Assembly (NCBI RefSeq): GCF_008868125.1
Contig: NZ_WAAQ01000001.1
Coordinates: forward strand, 1,116,001-1,180,000
DNA: 64,000 nt
Reading direction: 5' to 3'
DNA from: Microbacterium maritypicum
GTDB taxonomy: Bacteria > Actinomycetota > Actinomycetes > Actinomycetales > Microbacteriaceae
Shown here piece after piece: positions 1 through 8,873 of this stretch. A program made the translations under genes and the position numbers. How positions within the stretch are numbered: the stretch's first letter is position 1; each line of letters starts with the position of its first letter. The notes under the pieces were generated by a model. The model saw nothing but the letters and a program-made list of their open reading frames with translations. It was not told the DNA's origin and made no database searches.

Positions 1-30
1 CGTCGCCGGCACCGCCTCGCCCTGAGCTGA

Positions 31-837
31 TCAGCCGGGCAACCCGAACAGCTCGGGCCAGGTGGCCGCCGCCCACGGGTACCCCACGAACGCGGCGGCG
101 TCGATGACGAAGTGCGCCACGAGGAACGGCATCAGCCGGCCCGACCGCTGATACAGCCATCCGAAGAGCAGGCCCATCGCGAGGTTGCCGATGAACGCCG
201 GATACCCCTGGTAGAGGTGGTAGCTGGCCCGCAGGACCGACGTGGAGACGATGATCGTCCACGGGTTCCAGCCGAGCTGCCGGAGCCGGGTGAACAGGTA
301 TCCGAGCAGGACGAACTCCTCCTGCAGCGATGCCCGCGCCGCGGCCAGCAGCAGCACCGGCACGGTCCACCAGTAGGCGTCGATCCCGGCGGGGTCGATC
401 GCGACCGTGAGCCCGAGAGCCCGGCCGGCGAGGTAGAGGCCGAGGCCGGGGATGCCGATCGCCAGGACGAGGAGGACGCCGCGACCTGCATCCTTCGCGA
501 CCCCCGTGCCGTCGAGCCCGAGTCGCGCCAGGTGCGGGCGTCGGGACTGCCACAGCAGGAAGCACACCAGCACCACGGGCACGAGCGAGAAGCCGATCGC
601 GAGCACCTGGTAGATGAGGTCGAAGACCTCCCTGTCGCTTCGCGAGGGATTGAGCTTCGCCACCTGCTCGGCGAGCGGCACCTCGTCGGTGAGGCGGTAG
701 GCGAGCTGCACGATCGCGTACACGGCGGACTGGCCGAGGCCGAGGGCCAGGACGATCGCGATCTCCACCCACAGCCGGGCACGGGACGGGGCGGGGGAGA
801 GGTCGGGGAGGTCCCACGGAGCCTGCGGTCGGGTCAC
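31..837 (-). CDS. CPBP family intramembrane metalloprotease
   Basis: A 268-residue polytopic membrane protein with about six to eight hydrophobic segments. The CPBP (Abi/CAAX-protease-like) signature is visible: the paired glutamates E173-E174 in LQEEF, His207 in RASYHLYQG, and His242/Asp246 in AHFVIDAA. These are the expected metal and catalytic residues of type II CAAX-prenyl-endopeptidase-like proteins. The substrate is unknown; in bacteria the family is linked to membrane protein processing and self-immunity. The GTG start has TAGCAT seven bases upstream on its own strand. It is divergent from typA, with about 100 bp between them. Family assignment is solid, function open. Confidence 0.88.
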   Translation of the reverse strand: MTRPQAPWDLPDLSPAPSRARLWVEIAIVLALGLGQSAVYAIVQLAYRLTDEVPLAEQVAKLNPSRSDREVFDLIYQVLAIGFSLVPVVLVCFLLWQSRRPHLARLGLDGTGVAKDAGRGVLLVLAIGIPGLGLYLAGRALGLTVAIDPAGIDAYWWTVPVLLLAAARASLQEEFVLLGYLFTRLRQLGWNPWTIIVSTSVLRASYHLYQGYPAFIGNLAMGLLFGWLYQRSGRLMPFLVAHFVIDAAAFVGYPWAAATWPELFGLPG

Positions 838-939
838 GATCTCGATGCTACGACCTGCTTTTCAGGAACAAGCCCTGAGCTTGCGTTATCCTGGAACGTC
901 GGCTTCCCGGCGAAACCCCACATCTTTTAGGACACCTGT

Positions 940-2853
940 ATGGCGCACGCCCTCCGTTCTGACCTCCGCAACGTCGCGATCGTGGCGCACGTCGACCACG
1001 GCAAGACCACTCTCGTCGACGCCATGCTGCGTCAGACGGGCTCCTTCGGCGAACACGCTCACGTCGACGAGCGCGCCATGGACTCGAATGATCTGGAACG
1101 TGAAAAGGGCATCACGATCCTCGCCAAGAACACGGCGATCACGTACAAGGGCAAGCACGCCCAGGGCAAGGAGATCACGATCAACGTGATCGACACCCCC
1201 GGTCACGCCGACTTCGGTGGCGAGGTCGAGCGCGGCCTGTCCATGGTCGACGGTGTCGTGCTGCTCGTCGACGCGAGTGAGGGCCCGCTGCCGCAGACCC
1301 GCTTCGTGCTGCGCAAGGCGCTCGAGGCCAAGCTTCCCGTCATCCTCCTGGTCAACAAGACCGACCGCCCCGACGCCCGCATCGCGGAGGTCGAGGAAGA
1401 GGCGCACGACCTGCTGCTGGGTCTCGCCTCCGACCTGGTCGACGATGTGCCCGACCTCGATGTCGACGCTCTCCTCGACGTGCCGGTCGTCTACGCCTCC
1501 GGTCGTGCCGGTGCCGCATCGCAGAACCGTCCCGCCGACGGATCGCTGCCGGACAACGACGATCTCGAGCCGCTGTTCGAGGCGATCCTCGAGCACGTTC
1601 CCGCGCCCGCGTACGACGACGAGCACCCGCTGCAGGCCTGGGTCACCAACCTCGACTCCAGCCCGTTCCTCGGCCGTCTCGCACTGCTGCGCGTCTTCAA
1701 CGGCACGCTGAAGAAGGGCCAGACCGTGGCCTGGGTCCGCGCCGACGGCACCCACCAGAACGCGCGCATCACCGAGCTGCTGAAGACCCGTGCCCTCGAG
1801 CGCTACCCCGCCGATTCCGCCGGCCCCGGCGACATCGTCGCCATCGCCGGCTTCGAGAACATCACGATCGGCGAGACCATCGCCGACCCCGAAGACGTGC
1901 GTCCGCTGCCGGCCATCACCGTCGACGACCCCGCCATCTCGATGACCATCGGCACCAACACCTCGCCCCTCATGGGCAAGGTCAAGGGGCACAAGCTCAC
2001 CGCTCGCATGGTCAAGGACCGTCTCGACAAGGAGCTCATCGGCAACGTGTCGCTCAAGGTCGTCGACATCGGGCGTCCGGATGCGTGGGAGGTGCAGGGC
2101 CGTGGAGAGCTCGCGCTCGCCATCCTCGTCGAGAACATGCGCCGCGAGGGCTTCGAGCTCACCGTCGGCAAGCCGCAGGTGGTCACGAAGAAGATCGACG
2201 GCAAGACCTACGAGCCGTTCGAGCACCTGACCATCGACACTCCGGAGGAGCACCTCGGAGCGATCACCCAGCTGCTCGCGAACCGCAAGGGTCGCATGGA
2301 GAACATGACCAACCACGGCACCGGCTGGGTGCGCATGGAGTTCATCGTTCCGTCGCGCGGCCTGATCGGCTTCCGCAGCGAGTTCCTGACCACCACCCGC
2401 GGCACCGGCATCGCGAACGCGATCTCGCACGGCTACGAGCCGTGGGCCGGTTCCATCACGACACGTCAGAACGGCTCGATCGTCGCCGACCGTCAGGGTG
2501 TCGTCACTCCGTTCGCCATGATCGCCCTGCAGGAGCGCATGTCGTTCTTCGTGCAGCCCACGCAGGAGGTCTACGAGGGCATGGTCATCGGCGAGAACTC
2601 CCGCGCCGACGACATGGACGTGAACATCACCAAGGAGAAGAAGCTCACCAACATGCGTGCGGCGAGCTCCGACACCTTCGAGTCGATGACGCCTCCGCGC
2701 CAGCTCACGCTGGAGGAGAGCCTCGAGTTCGCCCGCGACGACGAGTGCGTCGAGGTGACCCCCGAGGTCGTCCGCATCCGCAAGGTGAACCTCGACGCGA
2801 ACACTCGTGCGCGTGAGACCGCCCGCCTGAAGCGCCAGGACGCGAACGTCTGA
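940..2853 (+). CDS. typA: Translational GTPase TypA/BipA
   Basis: A ribosome-associated GTPase of the elongation-factor superfamily, thought to help 50S assembly and stress or cold adaptation. At 637 residues it has the usual family length. Visible motifs are G1 AHVDHGKTT (residues 16-24), G3 DTPGH (85-89) and G4 NKTD (139-142), followed by EF-G-like beta-barrel and alpha/beta domains and the TypA-specific C-terminal region ([17 protein letters not shown]). The ATG start lies about 100 bp from the divergent CPBP gene, and a strong hairpin follows the stop. It stands alone as a transcription unit. Confidence 0.98.
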   Translation: MAHALRSDLRNVAIVAHVDHGKTTLVDAMLRQTGSFGEHAHVDERAMDSNDLEREKGITILAKNTAITYKGKHAQGKEITINVIDTPGHADFGGEVERGLSMVDGVVLLVDASEGPLPQTRFVLRKALEAKLPVILLVNKTDRPDARIAEVEEEAHDLLLGLASDLVDDVPDLDVDALLDVPVVYASGRAGAASQNRPADGSLPDNDDLEPLFEAILEHVPAPAYDDEHPLQAWVTNLDSSPFLGRLALLRVFNGTLKKGQTVAWVRADGTHQNARITELLKTRALERYPADSAGPGDIVAIAGFENITIGETIADPEDVRPLPAITVDDPAISMTIGTNTSPLMGKVKGHKLTARMVKDRLDKELIGNVSLKVVDIGRPDAWEVQGRGELALAILVENMRREGFELTVGKPQVVTKKIDGKTYEPFEHLTIDTPEEHLGAITQLLANRKGRMENMTNHGTGWVRMEFIVPSRGLIGFRSEFLTTTRGTGIANAISHGYEPWAGSITTRQNGSIVADRQGVVTPFAMIALQERMSFFVQPTQEVYEGMVIGENSRADDMDVNITKEKKLTNMRAASSDTFESMTPPRQLTLEESLEFARDDECVEVTPEVVRIRKVNLDANTRARETARLKRQDANV

Positions 2854-2878
2854 GACCCGTCTCGGAGATGCTCCGAGT

Positions 2879-2922
2879 GAGAGGGCCTCGTGCCGCCGAA
2901 AGGCGCGCATGGGGCCCTCTTC
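2879..2922 (+). terminator. Intrinsic terminator after typA
   Basis: Inverted repeat GAGAGGGCC (2879-2887) pairs with GGCCCTCTTC (from about 2913), enclosing a GC-rich 25-nt loop that can itself fold. It starts 25 bp after the typA stop and ends in TTCTC. Confidence 0.75.
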
Positions 2923-2953
2923 TCATGTAAATCCCAGGTGAGGGATGGTTTTC

Positions 2954-2981
2954 GTTCAGGTTCATGGTTCAGAGTGGTTCA
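2954..2981 (+). repeat. Four direct GTTCA repeats in the leader of the transglycosylase-like gene
   Basis: GTTCA occurs at 2954-2958, 2960-2964, 2967-2971 and 2977-2981, all in the same orientation, with start-to-start spacings of 6, 7 and 10. The cluster lies inside a larger inverted repeat, TCCCAGG (about 2932) and CCTGGGA (about 2988), about 70 bp before the ATG at 3049. It may be a regulator-binding site or part of a structured leader. Confidence 0.45.
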
Positions 2982-3048
2982 CTTGCGCCTGGGACGAGCT
3001 CCCGATGAGTCTCCTGCAAGGGCGTACGACCACCCGAAAGTCGAACCC

Positions 3049-3945
3049 ATGCTTCACAAGACCCGTGCGCTTCGGCGCGCCTCCGCGGCAGCCTCCGCCC
3101 GAAACGCCGCGCACCGCCCGATGACCATCCTCGGCGTCGCCTCGGCCGCCCTCGTCGGCATCACCTTGAGCGTCGGCCTCGCCTCCACCCCCGCCGTAGG
3201 TGCCATGAACGCCGCGTCCGCCGTCACCGCTCCCGCCCTCGCCGGCGCCGAGCCGCTCGCGCAGATCACGGAAGACGCCTCGACGACCCTGGCGCAGGCG
3301 AAGGGCGCTGTGGCGGCGGCCGAGACGCTGGAGTCCGAGGTCGTCGCCTCCGGGCTCGACGTCGGCGTCGTGACGTCGGTCGACACCTCCGACCTCGTCA
3401 GCGACATCGACAAGCTGGATGACAGCGACGTGACTCCGGTGCTTCTGGTGGGCATCCTCGCCGACAAGGCGGAAGAGGAGACGGCGAACGTCGTCGCCGA
3501 TACCGCAGAGCTGCGCAGTGCACTCACCGCGGCGCAGCAGAAGCAGGCGGAGGAAGAAGCCGCGAGGATCGCGGCGGAGCAGGCGGCAGCTCAGGCCGCC
3601 GCGGAGCAGCAGGCGGCGGCCGCGCTGGCCGCAGCGAATACGCCGGAGGGCGCCAAGGCCTCCGCGCAGCAGATCATGTCGAGCACCTACGGATGGGGCG
3701 GCGATCAGTTCTCCTGCCTGGACTCCCTGTGGAACAAGGAGTCCGGCTGGAACTACCAGGCGTACAACCCGAGCGGTGCCACCGGCATCCCGCAGGCGCT
3801 TCCCGGCAGCAAGATGGCATCAGCCGGATCCGACTGGCAGACGAACGCCGCCACTCAGGTCGCCTGGGGACTGGGATACATCTCGTCGGTGTACGGCACT
3901 CCCTGCAGCGCATGGGCGCATTCGCAGGCCATGAACTGGTACTGA
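3049..3945 (+). CDS. Secreted transglycosylase-like / aggregation-promoting-factor-like protein
   Basis: Predicted exported protein of 298 residues. A basic N-terminus is followed by a hydrophobic signal segment (about residues 23-48, ending near TPAVGA). Next comes a polar region, an alanine-rich coiled coil with many AAEQ-type units (about 155-210), and a C-terminal lysozyme-like domain. That domain carries the likely catalytic glutamate in WNKESGWN and the NPSGATGIPQ motif common to SLT/APF-like muralytic domains. The ATG at 3049 is chosen because upstream in-frame codons do not resemble a signal peptide. A 120-nt leader with repeats precedes it. The likely role is peptidoglycan remodelling outside the cell. 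Confidence 0.85.
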   Translation: MLHKTRALRRASAAASARNAAHRPMTILGVASAALVGITLSVGLASTPAVGAMNAASAVTAPALAGAEPLAQITEDASTTLAQAKGAVAAAETLESEVVASGLDVGVVTSVDTSDLVSDIDKLDDSDVTPVLLVGILADKAEEETANVVADTAELRSALTAAQQKQAEEEAARIAAEQAAAQAAAEQQAAAALAAANTPEGAKASAQQIMSSTYGWGGDQFSCLDSLWNKESGWNYQAYNPSGATGIPQALPGSKMASAGSDWQTNAATQVAWGLGYISSVYGTPCSAWAHSQAMNWY

Positions 3946-4045
3946 TCCCCGCCCGTGCTCCCGAGGATTCTCTAGCCATCGGCGGGCGTCGAGCGCTACG
4001 GTGACTCTGACGACCTGGGGGGCGTCACGGATCCGAGGAGGAGAT

Positions 4046-5092
4046 GTGCTCGACCCGGCAGCGTGGCGCGATGTGCCGCAGGAGGTCTCCACCGGCTCCC
4101 TGCCGGGGTGGGATCGCGTCGAGGAGATCGTGCGCGACGCGCACTCCCGCTATCGCGGGGAACGCGGCGGCACCGTCGCCGACTACATCCCCGTGCTCGC
4201 CGAGGTCGATCCGGAGCTCTTCGGTCTGGCGGTGATCGAGGTCGGTGGCGGGCTGCACGATGCCGGCGACGCTCTGCATCCTTTCTCCATCCAGTCGATC
4301 TCGAAGATGTTCGTCTACGCCCTGGCGATCCAGGAGCACGGCCATGAGCGCGTGCGCGACATCGTCGGCGTGAACAACACCGGACTCGCCTTCAACTCCG
4401 TCGTGGCGGTCGAGCTCAACGACGGGCATCCGATGAATCCGATGGTCAACGCCGGTGCGATCGCCACGACCGCCCTCATGCCCGGCGCCACCGCGGTCGA
4501 GCAGTGGGAGCGCGTTCGTGAGGGGCTCTCCGCCTTCGCCGGGCGTCCGCTGAGTCTCGACGGGGTGGTCTACGCATCGGAAGCGCAGACGAACGACCGC
4601 AATCGCGCTCTCGGTCGTCTGCTGCGCAGCTATGGTCGGCTGTCGGGCGATCCCGACGAGGTGGTCGACGTCTACACGCGTCAGTGCGCCTTGAGCGTCA
4701 CGGCTCACGATCTCGCTGTGATGGGGGCGACGCTCGCCGACGGGGGAGTGAATCCGGTCACCGGAGAGCGGGTGGTCTCGGAAGAGGTGTGCCGCGACAC
4801 TCTCGCTGTCGTCGCGTCGACGGGGTTGTACGAACGATCCGGCGACTGGCTGTTCGAGATCGGGCTCCCGGCGAAGTCCGGTGTCGCCGGCGGCATCGTC
4901 GCTGTCGCACCCGGCAAGGGCGCGGTTGCCGGATTCTCGCCGCGACTGGACGAGGCCGGGAACTCCATCCGCTCGCAGATGGCCATCGGGTACCTGTCAC
5001 GTGTTCTGGGGCTGAACCTCTTCGCCTCGGCCCCGGCGCGTCGTGAAGCCTCCGCGACCGCACCCTCACCCGCACCGCAGGAGCAGTCATGA
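4046..5092 (+). CDS. glsA: Glutaminase A
   Basis: Hydrolyses L-glutamine to glutamate and ammonia, using a beta-lactamase-type serine fold. The SxxK pair is visible as S84-I-S-K87 within FSIQSISK, with family motifs VADYIP, NPMVNAGA and GLPAKSGVAGG. A GTG at 4001 is also in frame, but the GTG at 4046 is preferred: it has a GAGGAGGAG ribosome-binding site immediately upstream and gives the usual domain start (348 residues). Its stop overlaps the start of the MFS gene in an ATGA junction, so the two are probably translated together, which suggests transport of glutamine, glutamate or a related compound. Confidence 0.93.
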   Translation: MLDPAAWRDVPQEVSTGSLPGWDRVEEIVRDAHSRYRGERGGTVADYIPVLAEVDPELFGLAVIEVGGGLHDAGDALHPFSIQSISKMFVYALAIQEHGHERVRDIVGVNNTGLAFNSVVAVELNDGHPMNPMVNAGAIATTALMPGATAVEQWERVREGLSAFAGRPLSLDGVVYASEAQTNDRNRALGRLLRSYGRLSGDPDEVVDVYTRQCALSVTAHDLAVMGATLADGGVNPVTGERVVSEEVCRDTLAVVASTGLYERSGDWLFEIGLPAKSGVAGGIVAVAPGKGAVAGFSPRLDEAGNSIRSQMAIGYLSRVLGLNLFASAPARREASATAPSPAPQEQS

Positions 5093-6714
5093 CCCAGACG
5101 CAGCCGGAGCAGACCAAGACCTCGTGGTTCCCGATGGTCAGCCTGTTCCTCGCACAGGTGCTGATGTCGTTCAACGTCGCCGCGCTGCCGATCTCCCTCG
5201 GCGGCATGGTGAGCGAGTTCGGCGTCCCGCCCACGGTCGCGAGCACGACGATCGTCATGTATGGGCTCGCCGTGGCCGCGCTCGTGATGACAGGCGCGAA
5301 GCTCGGTCAGAGGATCGGCTGGGTGCTCATCTTCCGGATCGTGATCGCGCTGTTCGCGGCCTCCTCGGTGATGATGATCCTGGCGCCCACGGTGTGGTGG
5401 GCGATCGCCGGACAGGCCGTCGCCGGCGCGGCCGCAGCGATCATCGTGCCGTCGATCGTGGCACTCATCGCCGAGAACTACCGCGGCCAGCAGCAGGCGA
5501 CCGCCATCGGCGCCATCGGTTCGGCGCGCGCGATCTCGGGTGTCAGCGCCTTCCTGATCGGCGGCACCCTGGGGACCCTGGTCGGCTGGCGGCCGATGTT
5601 CTTCATCGTGCTGGGGATCGCCGTCGTCGTCTTCGCACTGAGCTTCACCCTGCGCGGCGATCGCGGAGACGCGTCGATCCGCATCGACCTCGTCGCCTCA
5701 CTCCTCATCGGCGCGGCGATCGTGCTGCTGACGCTCGGGTTCAACAACCTGAACTCCTGGGGTGCGGTGGCGGCGACGGCCGACGCCCCCTTCAACGTCA
5801 TCGGGCTCTCGCCTGCCCCCGTCTTCATCGTGGTGGGGCTGGTACTCGGGCAGGCCTTCTTCCTGTGGACGCGGAGACGGATGTCGGAGGGGAGGGTTCC
5901 CCTGATCGATCTGAGCGTGCTCGGCTCGTCGCGTGAGCGGGCCGCCGTGTATGCCATGTTCATCGTGGTCGCCCTGGAGGCGTGCGTGAACTTCACGATC
6001 CCGCTCTACATCCAGATCGTGCAGGGCAGGACCCCGTTCGACACCTCGATGGCGATGATGCCGTTCAACCTCACCGTCTTCGTCACGGCCACGCTCGTGG
6101 TGCGGCTGTACCGGCGCTTCCCGCCGCGGACGATCGGCGTGGTCGGCTTCATCCTCACCACGGTCGCGCTGGTGTGGTTGTCGTTCGTCGTGAACAACAA
6201 CTGGGAGACCATCCCGACGATCGCCGGGCTCATCGTCTTCGGCATCGGACAGGGCGCGCTGGTGACGCTGGTGTTCAACGTCCTCGTGACGGCGGCCCCC
6301 GCCGAACTCGCCGGAGACGTGGGTTCGCTGCGCGGCACCACGCAGAACCTCGCCTCGGCCGTCGGTACCGCGCTCGCAGGGGCGCTGCTGGTCTCTCTTC
6401 TCGGGCTCAGTATCGGTCGCGCTGTCGTCGAGCACCCCGAGCTTCCGCCGTCACTCGTCGCACAGGTCGACATGGACAACCTCAACTTCGTCAGCAACGA
6501 CGATCTCCGTGCCGCGCTCGAGGCCACGGACGCGACGCCGGAACAGGTCGACGCAGCCGTCGCCGTGAACGAGGAGTCCCGGCTCGGCACTCTCAAGCTC
6601 GGCCTGCTCCTGCTCGCGGGTATCAGCGCGCTGGCGATCCTCCCGGCTTCGCGGCTCCCGCAGTATCGGCCGCACGAGATCCCCGACCCGTCGCCGGCGG
6701 CCGGGTCGGAGTGA
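5089..6714 (+). CDS. MFS transporter, DHA2-like (14 TM)
   Basis: A 541-residue major facilitator with about 14 hydrophobic segments, matching drug:H+ antiporter family 2 length and pattern. A short soluble loop lies around residues 265-275 and a variable extracytoplasmic stretch near 455-495. The start ATG overlaps the glutaminase stop by four bases, so co-expression is likely. DHA2 members usually export drugs, dyes or amino-acid-like compounds; the substrate cannot be read from the sequence. It converges with the XRE-cupin gene, stops 3 bp apart. Confidence 0.9.
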   Translation: MTQTQPEQTKTSWFPMVSLFLAQVLMSFNVAALPISLGGMVSEFGVPPTVASTTIVMYGLAVAALVMTGAKLGQRIGWVLIFRIVIALFAASSVMMILAPTVWWAIAGQAVAGAAAAIIVPSIVALIAENYRGQQQATAIGAIGSARAISGVSAFLIGGTLGTLVGWRPMFFIVLGIAVVVFALSFTLRGDRGDASIRIDLVASLLIGAAIVLLTLGFNNLNSWGAVAATADAPFNVIGLSPAPVFIVVGLVLGQAFFLWTRRRMSEGRVPLIDLSVLGSSRERAAVYAMFIVVALEACVNFTIPLYIQIVQGRTPFDTSMAMMPFNLTVFVTATLVVRLYRRFPPRTIGVVGFILTTVALVWLSFVVNNNWETIPTIAGLIVFGIGQGALVTLVFNVLVTAAPAELAGDVGSLRGTTQNLASAVGTALAGALLVSLLGLSIGRAVVEHPELPPSLVAQVDMDNLNFVSNDDLRAALEATDATPEQVDAAVAVNEESRLGTLKLGLLLLAGISALAILPASRLPQYRPHEIPDPSPAAGSE

Positions 6715-6717
6715 CGC

Positions 6718-7266
6718 TCAGCGCAGCTCGGAGATGAGCACCGCGCTGGTGCCGGGCGCCGTCGCCTCGAAGATGTGCGGAGCATCTCCGGCGTAGGTGA
6801 GGTAGTCGCCGGGGCCCAGCAGCACGGGCTCGTCGACCGGGCCGATCCGTGCCTGTCCCGTCATCATGATCACGTGCTCGATCGTCCCGGGGTGATGAGG
6901 GTCGGAACGGCGGGCGTCACCCGGCTCGGCCTGGATCAGGTAGATGTCCCGGCGGGCGCCGGGAGGGCTCGCCGACAGCAACGTCGCGCTGTACGCGGCT
7001 GCGGAGGACGGAACGCCCGCGAGGTCGTCTGCGCGGATGAGGGTCGGTGCGTTGGCCTGCTGATCGACCAGCACGGCGAAGGGTACGCCGAGCGCCACGC
7101 CGAGCGCCCACAGCGTCTCGACGCTGGGGTTGCCTGCTCCGCTCTCGAGCTGGGACACCGTCGCCTTGGAGATGCCGGCTCGTCGAGCGAGCTCGGACAC
7201 CGACAGACTCGCCGCCTCTCGCTCCCGACGCAGGGTGCGGGCGATGCGTGTGCGAAGTTCCTCCAT
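6718..7266 (-). CDS. XRE-family regulator with C-terminal cupin domain
   Basis: A 182-residue transcription factor. The N-terminal XRE helix-turn-helix (about residues 7-60, SVSELARRAGISKATVSQLESG) is followed by a cupin_2 sensor domain (about 105-180, including HHPGTIEHV and LGPGDYLTYAGDAPH). Cupin XRE regulators normally sense a small ligand and often control a neighbouring transporter. This one is divergent from azlCD with about 100 bp between, where inverted repeats are visible, so control of AzlCD and of itself is the simplest inference. Confidence 0.92.
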   Translation of the reverse strand: MEELRTRIARTLRREREAASLSVSELARRAGISKATVSQLESGAGNPSVETLWALGVALGVPFAVLVDQQANAPTLIRADDLAGVPSSAAAYSATLLSASPPGARRDIYLIQAEPGDARRSDPHHPGTIEHVIMMTGQARIGPVDEPVLLGPGDYLTYAGDAPHIFEATAPGTSAVLISELR

Positions 7267-7277
7267 GTGTTCATCAT

Positions 7278-7299
7278 GTCAAACGTTCGTTCGCTTGAC
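7278..7299. promoter_or_regulatory. Candidate operator 1 (GTCAA...TTGAC inverted repeat)
   Basis: GTCAA (7278-7282) and TTGAC (7295-7299) flank CGTTCGTTCG in the space between the XRE-cupin gene and azlC. It sits just upstream of the regulator start and could allow autoregulation. Confidence 0.45.
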
Positions 7300-7333
7300 T
7301 ATCCGTGCGCTGGTGTTCAGAATTATGATCATG

Positions 7334-7351
7334 TGTTCAGTGAAGCGAACA
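7334..7351. promoter_or_regulatory. Candidate operator 2 (TGTTC...GAACA inverted repeat)
   Basis: TGTTC (7334-7338) and GAACA (7347-7351) form an imperfect dyad just downstream of a TATGAT -10-like box (7324-7329). A repressor bound here would overlap the expected azlC transcription start. Confidence 0.4.
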
Positions 7352-7370
7352 GTGGTTCGAGTGGTGTGTG

Positions 7371-8090
7371 ATGACCGCCGAGCGTGAGGTCTGGCGCGAG
7401 TCGCTCGGCGTCGTTCTCGCGACCAGTGCCTACGGCATCTCTTTCGGCGCCCTCGCCGTGGCCTCGGGTCTCGACGTCTGGCAGACGTGTGTGCTGAGCC
7501 TGCTGATGTTCACCGGAGGATCCCAGTTCGCCTTCGTCGGCGTCTTCACTGCGGGCGGCGTCGCCGCGCTGCCCTCGGCGATCGCCTCGGCGGCGCTTCT
7601 CGGGGTGCGCAACGTCGCCTACGGCATGCGGATGTCGCCGATCGTCGGGGGAGGACCCGTGCGCAAGGCGGCTGCTGCGCACTTCACGATCGACGAGTCG
7701 ACGGCGGTGGCGATCTCGCAGAGCGACCCGCGGCTGCGGCAGGTCGGATTCTGGGTGACGGGGATCGGCATCTTCGTCGGCTGGAACATCACCACCCTCG
7801 TCGGGGCACTCGTGGGCGACGTGCTCGGAGACCCCAAGGCCTGGGGGCTGGATGCGGCGGCGGCTGCGGCATTCCTCGCTCTGCTGTGGCCGAGACTCCG
7901 CCAGCGTCAGGCCGTCGTGGTCGGCATCGCCGCGGCTGTGGTCGCCGCGGCCTTCACCCCGATGCTGATGCCCGGACTTCCGGTGCTCGTCGCCGCGGTC
8001 GTCGCGATCGCCGTCGGCTGGTTCAACTGGATGGGGCGGCCTGCGACATCGGTCGAGACGACCGACGCGGGACCGGAGGCGACGTCATGA
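7371..8090 (+). CDS. azlC: AzlC family branched-chain amino acid exporter, large subunit
   Basis: A 239-residue membrane protein with about seven hydrophobic helices and the AzlC motifs GISFGALA, LMFTGGSQFAFVG and RNVAYGMRM. AzlC pairs with small AzlD to export branched-chain amino acids or analogues such as azaleucine. ATG 7371 is chosen; an in-frame GTG lies one codon upstream. Its stop overlaps the azlD start (ATGA). The divergent XRE-cupin gene is the likely regulator. Confidence 0.92.
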   Translation: MTAEREVWRESLGVVLATSAYGISFGALAVASGLDVWQTCVLSLLMFTGGSQFAFVGVFTAGGVAALPSAIASAALLGVRNVAYGMRMSPIVGGGPVRKAAAAHFTIDESTAVAISQSDPRLRQVGFWVTGIGIFVGWNITTLVGALVGDVLGDPKAWGLDAAAAAAFLALLWPRLRQRQAVVVGIAAAVVAAAFTPMLMPGLPVLVAAVVAIAVGWFNWMGRPATSVETTDAGPEATS

Positions 8091-8401
8091 CTCTCTGGAG
8101 CGCCATCCTCCTCGCGGCGGTGATATGCCTCGCCCTCAAGGCTGCCGGCTACCTGGTGCCGCCCCGGGTGCTCGAGGCGCCGCGCACGGCCCGCATCTCT
8201 GATCTTCTGACGGTGGCGCTCCTGGCGGCTCTCGTGGCTGTGCAGACCTTGGGGGACGGGCAGGCGATCACCGTGGATGCGCGCGTGCCCGCTCTGCTGG
8301 TCGCGGGCGGGCTGCTGTGGCTGCGGCAGTCCTTCCTCGTGGTCGTGGTGGCGGCTGCGGTGGTGGCCGCCCTCCTTCGTCTGTTCGGAGTCGCGGCCTG
8401 A
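8087..8401 (+). CDS. azlD: AzlD family branched-chain amino acid exporter, small subunit
   Basis: A 104-residue hydrophobic protein with three to four transmembrane helices and the AzlD pattern AAGYLVPPR near the N-terminus and ARVPALLVAGGLLWLRQSFL near the C-terminus. It starts inside the azlC stop codon, indicating translational coupling. It is the expected partner of AzlC in an export complex. Confidence 0.9.
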   Translation: MTLWSAILLAAVICLALKAAGYLVPPRVLEAPRTARISDLLTVALLAALVAVQTLGDGQAITVDARVPALLVAGGLLWLRQSFLVVVVAAAVVAALLRLFGVAA

Positions 8402-8441
8402 CCCTGCCAGGTTCTGATCGGGATCGTGCGGGCCTCCTCGG

Positions 8442-8447
8442 TAGGAT
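8442..8447 (+). promoter_or_regulatory. -10 box of the 8454 gene
   Basis: TAGGAT with six bases to the GTG at 8454 and no Shine-Dalgarno sequence between, so a leaderless transcript is likely. Confidence 0.55.
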
Positions 8448-8453
8448 CGACAG

Positions 8454-8864
8454 GTGCGCGTGAGCTGGATGTCGAGAGTGTTGTCGTGGATCGCTGCCGC
8501 CCTGGTGGGCGGTGTCTACGGCATCGCCGGCACGATCAGCCACAGCGTGATGTGGGGTCCGATCCCGGTTGGCATGATCGTCGCCGCGATCGCCTGCGCG
8601 GCCATCCTGATCGCCGTGCGCGCGCTCACGCACGACCGCGGTGCCGCCGTGGCAGCGGGGCTGGGGATGATCGGCATGCTGGTGCTGATCTCGGGCGAGG
8701 GTCCCGGAGGCTCCGTCGTCGTGCCCGCGTCGTTCGCGGGGCAGATCTGGACCTACCTGGTGGCCGGAATCGTGCTGCTCGTGATCGCCTGGCCCTCGGT
8801 GCGACGTCTTCCCGTGCGCACGGAGGCACCCGCCGCGCAAGAACCCGAGGCTCGCGAGTCGTAG
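8454..8864 (+). CDS. Small integral membrane protein, possibly DUF6113-like
   Basis: A 136-residue protein with four predicted transmembrane helices (about residues 10-28, 36-55, 62-82 and 98-115) and a short acidic C-terminal tail. It has no catalytic motif. It sits directly before the ferredoxin gene, 9 bp apart, each with its own -10-like box. Similar small membrane proteins occur beside fdxA in related actinobacteria; that comparison is from memory. Function unknown. Confidence 0.75.
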   Translation: MRVSWMSRVLSWIAAALVGGVYGIAGTISHSVMWGPIPVGMIVAAIACAAILIAVRALTHDRGAAVAAGLGMIGMLVLISGEGPGGSVVVPASFAGQIWTYLVAGIVLLVIAWPSVRRLPVRTEAPAAQEPEARES

Positions 8865-8867
8865 ACT
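8862..8867 (+). promoter_or_regulatory. -10 box of fdxA
   Basis: TAGACT with six bases to the GTG at 8874. It overlaps the stop codon of the preceding gene (TAG at 8862-8864). Confidence 0.55.
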
Positions 8868-8873
8868 GAGGGG

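Noticed and set aside
2925..3048. c-di-AMP (ydaO) riboswitch in the leader of the transglycosylase-like gene
   Set aside because: Considered because such genes often carry it, but the conserved motifs could not be found by eye.
4001..4045. Upstream GTG at 4001 as glutaminase start
   Set aside because: The GTG at 4046 has a strong GAGGAGGAG site and the family's normal N-terminus.
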